This document shows positions 60,489 to 64,000 of a DNA stretch of 64,000 nt, in pieces. The notes under the pieces are model-generated. The model was not told the DNA's origin and searched no databases. It was given only the letters and a program-made list of their open reading frames with translations. Position 1 is the stretch's first letter; every line of letters begins with the position of its first letter. Source of the stretch: Autumnicola patrickiae (GTDB lineage Bacteria; Bacteroidota; Bacteroidia; Flavobacteriales; Flavobacteriaceae); NCBI RefSeq assembly GCF_031846525.1, contig NZ_JAVRHM010000006.1, positions 124,001 through 188,000 on the forward strand. Reading direction: 5' to 3'. The position numbers were made by a program, and so were the translations under genes.

Positions 60489-63400
60489 TTAAAAGTTTAA
60501 ATTCAATCCAATAGTAAAGGACGTGGTTAATGGATATGCTCCATAATCCTCACCAGGTGTCAAACTACTCGTACTGTTTGTACTAACTTCTGGATTGTAT
60601 CCTAGATAATCGGTTTCGGTAAAAAGATTGGTCCCAGTTAGGTATAAACGAAACCTGTCAAATGAAGCACCAAATATTGATGCTTTAGGTAAAGTATAGC
60701 CAAGGGTAATATTCCTTAACCTTACAAAGGAACCATCTTCGACTTGGAAAGAAGAAGGTCTGTTATTGTTACCATGACTCCCGGAAACTCTATCTGCCCG
60801 CGGGACCATTCCATTGCCCGGTTCAGAAGGTGACTTCCAGCGTTCATTGAATATTGCATAAGAGTTAAAATTGGCTTCCCCATTTTTAAGATGCCTAGAG
60901 GTTAGGTTAAGAATTTCATTACCTTCAACACCCTGAATAAGGAAACTCAAATCCACTCCTTTATACTTAAATTTATTGGTTATCCCCCAGGTGAAGTCAG
61001 GGAAATAACTACCAGTTACAGTTCTATCCTCAGGGGTTATTTGTCCATCCCCGTTGACGTCTTTAAATTTAAAATCTCCAGGAGCCGGATCTGGAGCTTG
61101 AGTATCAACCGGGGAATTAGCAATTTCCTCTTCACTTTGATAAACACCATCAACCACATAACCATAATAACTTCCTATTGGATCACCTACTCTGGTGATA
61201 TGTCTAATACCTGCACTTCCAGCAGAATAAATCGGTTCATTGTTAGCATTAAGAGAAATAACCTCATTTTTGTTAGTGCTAAAATTCAAATTGGTATCCC
61301 AAGTAAATTCTCCCACTAAATTTCTACTAAGCAGAGCTACTTCAAAACCTTCGTTGTGAACCTCTCCAATATTCTGCAGGGTAGTTTCAAAACCAGAAAC
61401 TGAAGGAATGGTTACGTTTAATAATAGATCAGTATTTTTAGTTTTATAGTAATCAGCTAAAAGAAAAATTCGGTTGTCAATTAGCCCTAATTCAATACCT
61501 AGATTAGTTTGTTCTGCCTTCTCCCATGTTAAATCAGGATTGGAGAGTGTAGATTGAACAAGACCGTTAACTTGATTTCCACCTAAGTTATAGTTTGAGG
61601 GTTGCAATAAACCTATTGCCCCATAATTAGGAATTTCAAAATTTCCTGTCTGGCCCCAGCTAAAGCGAACTTTTAATTCGGATAACGCATCAATAGATTG
61701 TAAGAATTCTTCTTCGTTTACTCTCCAGCCTACTGAGAAAGAAGGAAAGTAACCAGTTTGATTATTAGTTCCAAATCGAGAGGACTTATCGGATCGAATT
61801 GTACCGGTAAACAAATATCTATCCATAAAACTATAATTAACTCTTAACAGGGCAGAAAGTAAAGACCATTGCTCCCGTACAGAACTTCCGGCAAAAACCT
61901 GCCCTCCACTAATTGTTTTAACCAAATCATCAGGAAAATTATCAGCTTGGACCTGTTTCACATCGATATTATCTTTTTGAATCGAGTAACCTGCAACGGC
62001 ATTTATATAATGTTCATTAATTTCCTTTTCATAATTAAGAGTATTTTCCCATAGCCAGTTAATTTCTGTGGAAGAGGAAGCCTGAGCATAAGATTCTCCC
62101 TCTGTAGCATCTCTGTATAATAATGAATTTGCTCTATAGAAGTCACGATTAAAAATATTTAAGTACGCACCTCCGAAAGTTTTAAAGGTTAAATCCGGTA
62201 GAACTTCATATGATAAGCCTAATGAGGCTCTTGTTTGAAATTGTAATAATCGATCATCTACTGCAGGAATAATTGCTAATGGATTACTTGCCGTAGTTGT
62301 TCCAGCTCCTAAATGAGACTGGTTATTAGTTTGATTAATTGTTCCATCCTCATTATACGGTTTAACTGTTGGCGAATGTACCAAAGCAGAATAGACAATC
62401 CCCGGTGGTCTTGCGAAATATGGCGCAGAGGCTGGTTGCCTTTGATTTTCAGTAATTGTTGGTGCCAATCGAAAATCTAAATTTAGCTTATCTGTAAGTT
62501 GAGAATCTACATTTAACATCAAATTATATCGGTCAAAACTAGATTCCGGAATAATTCCCTCTTGGGTAAAATATTCTCCCGAGGCATAAAAGCTAGTTTT
62601 ATTCTTTAAAGGAGAAGCATAAGAAAGATTATAACTTTGGATAGAACCTGTTCTAAAAATTAAATCCTGCCAATCAGTATCAGTTCCATCCCAATTCAGG
62701 AATGATTCGGGCAACTCGTAATTACCATTACCTCTTTCTCCAGGCCCAATTGGGTCATTAATTGAAGCACCGGCAATATCTTGTAAATAAGCATTGTTTC
62801 TTGAATCAGTTGTATAATCAATCAATTCTTCGGAATTCATTAAATCTATCTTATTAGCAACCGTTTGGGAGCTATAATAGGTGTTAAAAGAAAAAGTTCC
62901 TTCATCTGTGGGAGTTCCATTTTTAGTAGTAATTAAAACAACACCGTTACCTCCACGAGATCCATAAATTGCCGCAGCAGAGGCATCCTTTAAAATTTCC
63001 ATTGAAACGATATCATTCGGATTTATAGTGGCTAACGGATTAACCGGTGGCGCTTGAAAGGCTCCTCCTCTTCTTGCCAAATCACCTTGTACACTTACAG
63101 AAGTTAAGTTTTTAGATATTGGAATGCCATCAACAACAAATAACGGCTCATTTCCAGCGGAAATCGAACCCGATCCTCTTACCCTTATGTTTGGGCTTGA
63201 ACCAGGTTCACCAGAAACTTCCTGGACTTGTACCCCAGCAACTTGTCCTACTATTGCATTTTCCACGCTCACAGCTGGAATATCAGCAATCTGTTCCTGA
63301 CTAATAGAGGAGACAGAACCAGTTACTTTCCTTTTAGAAAGAGTACCATAACCAACTACTACCACCTCATCTAGGGCCGCAGCATCAGGCTGGAGTGTAA

Positions 63401-63998
63401 TAGTTACTTCAGTTCTTCCTGCGACATCTATCTCCTGTGCAATAAAACCCATAAAAGTGACTACTAAAGTATTTATACCTTCCGGCATAGTTATTTCGAA
63501 ATTCCCATCAAAATCACTTACAACCCCAGTATTGGTGTTTTTAGCTTGTACTGTTGCACCGGGGAGTGGCATTCCTTTTTCATCAACTATAGTTCCAGTT
63601 ATAGTAGTTTGTTGAATTTCGGAGACTGGATCAATAACTTTTCGGCCAACATTGTAATTAGGATTTTCCTTAATAACAATTTGATTACTTATGATTTTAT
63701 ATTCAAATTGATTTGGATTAAGTAGTGATACTAATGTGGAATCAATACATTGATTTTCACTGTGCAAAGACACTTTAGAATTTAAATCAATTTCTGATGT
63801 TTCATAAAAAAAATTATACCCACTAGCTTCTGTGATTTCCTCAAATACTGTTCCCAGGGTAACATCCGTTAATGAAACTGAAATCTTTGGACTAGACTGA
63901 CAATTTTCTGCATTAGCATTGTAAAAAATCAGAAAAAATACGTAAAGGCAGAATCGACTCTTCCCAAAAAAATTAGATCTGTAGTAATGATTTCTCAT
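60489..63998 (-). CDS. SusC/RagA-family TonB-linked outer-membrane transporter with STN domain
   Basis: This 1169-residue protein begins at the ATG 63996-63998, 2 bases from the window edge; an earlier start outside cannot be excluded. After a signal (residues about 14-30) there is an STN domain (about 38-108, DVTLGTVFEEITEASGYNFF), then a carboxypeptidase-regulatory domain (about 132-203, GTIVDEKGMPLPGATVQAKN), the TonB-box-like DEVVVVGYG (210-218), a plug (about 220-360) and a large barrel ending in GLNLNF. The STN domain shows that it also signals to an anti-sigma factor, probably encoded just beyond the edge. It heads the amino-sugar operon. Confidence 0.96.
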   Translation of the reverse strand: MRNHYYRSNFFGKSRFCLYVFFLIFYNANAENCQSSPKISVSLTDVTLGTVFEEITEASGYNFFYETSEIDLNSKVSLHSENQCIDSTLVSLLNPNQFEYKIISNQIVIKENPNYNVGRKVIDPVSEIQQTTITGTIVDEKGMPLPGATVQAKNTNTGVVSDFDGNFEITMPEGINTLVVTFMGFIAQEIDVAGRTEVTITLQPDAAALDEVVVVGYGTLSKRKVTGSVSSISQEQIADIPAVSVENAIVGQVAGVQVQEVSGEPGSSPNIRVRGSGSISAGNEPLFVVDGIPISKNLTSVSVQGDLARRGGAFQAPPVNPLATINPNDIVSMEILKDASAAAIYGSRGGNGVVLITTKNGTPTDEGTFSFNTYYSSQTVANKIDLMNSEELIDYTTDSRNNAYLQDIAGASINDPIGPGERGNGNYELPESFLNWDGTDTDWQDLIFRTGSIQSYNLSYASPLKNKTSFYASGEYFTQEGIIPESSFDRYNLMLNVDSQLTDKLNLDFRLAPTITENQRQPASAPYFARPPGIVYSALVHSPTVKPYNEDGTINQTNNQSHLGAGTTTASNPLAIIPAVDDRLLQFQTRASLGLSYEVLPDLTFKTFGGAYLNIFNRDFYRANSLLYRDATEGESYAQASSSTEINWLWENTLNYEKEINEHYINAVAGYSIQKDNIDVKQVQADNFPDDLVKTISGGQVFAGSSVREQWSLLSALLRVNYSFMDRYLFTGTIRSDKSSRFGTNNQTGYFPSFSVGWRVNEEEFLQSIDALSELKVRFSWGQTGNFEIPNYGAIGLLQPSNYNLGGNQVNGLVQSTLSNPDLTWEKAEQTNLGIELGLIDNRIFLLADYYKTKNTDLLLNVTIPSVSGFETTLQNIGEVHNEGFEVALLSRNLVGEFTWDTNLNFSTNKNEVISLNANNEPIYSAGSAGIRHITRVGDPIGSYYGYVVDGVYQSEEEIANSPVDTQAPDPAPGDFKFKDVNGDGQITPEDRTVTGSYFPDFTWGITNKFKYKGVDLSFLIQGVEGNEILNLTSRHLKNGEANFNSYAIFNERWKSPSEPGNGMVPRADRVSGSHGNNNRPSSFQVEDGSFVRLRNITLGYTLPKASIFGASFDRFRLYLTGTNLFTETDYLGYNPEVSTNSTSSLTPGEDYGAYPLTTSFTIGLNLNF

Positions 63999-64000
63999 AT

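Overview
The window fits the chromosome of a Bacteroidota bacterium, most likely a marine-type member of the Flavobacteriaceae. The evidence is a SusC/SusD pair, type III glutamine synthetase, a pyrF-prfA-purM housekeeping cluster, a Bacteroidota-type curli locus, TAnnTTTG-like -7 promoter boxes, few clear Shine-Dalgarno sites and low GC. Genus cannot be fixed from the sequence alone. Most genes lie on the minus strand; plus-strand genes are confined to about 13.2-21.0 kb.

Left part (1-24 kb). A cut-off BtuF-like gene is followed by pyrF, prfA and purM. A six-gene curli operon runs leftward from 9.1 to 3.6 kb: major curlin csgA, minor curlin csgB, csgE, csgF, csgG and a lipoprotein. CsgE has an extra N-terminal domain resembling the CsgC/CsgH inhibitor, and CsgG carries an extra C-terminal beta-barrel-like domain. 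Next come glnN, a Na+/Ca2+ exchanger, a BlaI/M56 sensor pair with a perfect palindromic operator, a 50-aa conserved protein, apt, a flavodoxin-type reductase, a YqiA-like esterase lacking a normal start codon, a serine beta-lactamase-like hydrolase, an HPP membrane protein, a GluR0-like ligand-gated K+ channel and a long Cys/Met-type PLP enzyme.

Middle part (24.3-46.6 kb). This block is entirely minus-strand and is bracketed by two copies of one terminator-like hairpin sharing an identical 19-bp stretch. The right copy lies beside a decayed tRNA-like sequence. The block holds a complete ebo (metabolite traffic) cluster, eboA-B-C-D-E-F, preceded by a TMEM220-like gene and followed by an MFS transporter, a Gfo/Idh/MocA oxidoreductase and a sugar phosphate isomerase/epimerase. 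Upstream lies a matching set: an azurin-like lipoprotein, a 1185-aa ThuA/propeller/HEAT/LamG-like/cupredoxin lipoprotein, another isomerase/epimerase, another Gfo/Idh/MocA oxidoreductase, a Dabb lipoprotein and a 1155-aa propeller/HEAT/cytochrome c lipoprotein. Together they suggest sugar or cyclitol oxidation at the cell surface or periplasm, with copper and heme electron carriers, feeding or processing the ebo metabolite.

Right part (46.8-64 kb). A tightly packed polysaccharide-utilisation operon, AT-rich in spot counts at its distal end, starts with SusC (with an STN signalling domain) and SusD. Then come three tandem secreted PIG-L deacetylases, an MFS sugar porter, a ROK kinase, a PcRGLX/YetA-like protein, a NagB fused to a PIG-L domain with a destroyed metal motif, an SLC13 transporter and a class V aminotransferase. 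The layout points to uptake, deacetylation, phosphorylation and deamination of an amino-sugar glycan. No conventional glycoside hydrolase is visible.
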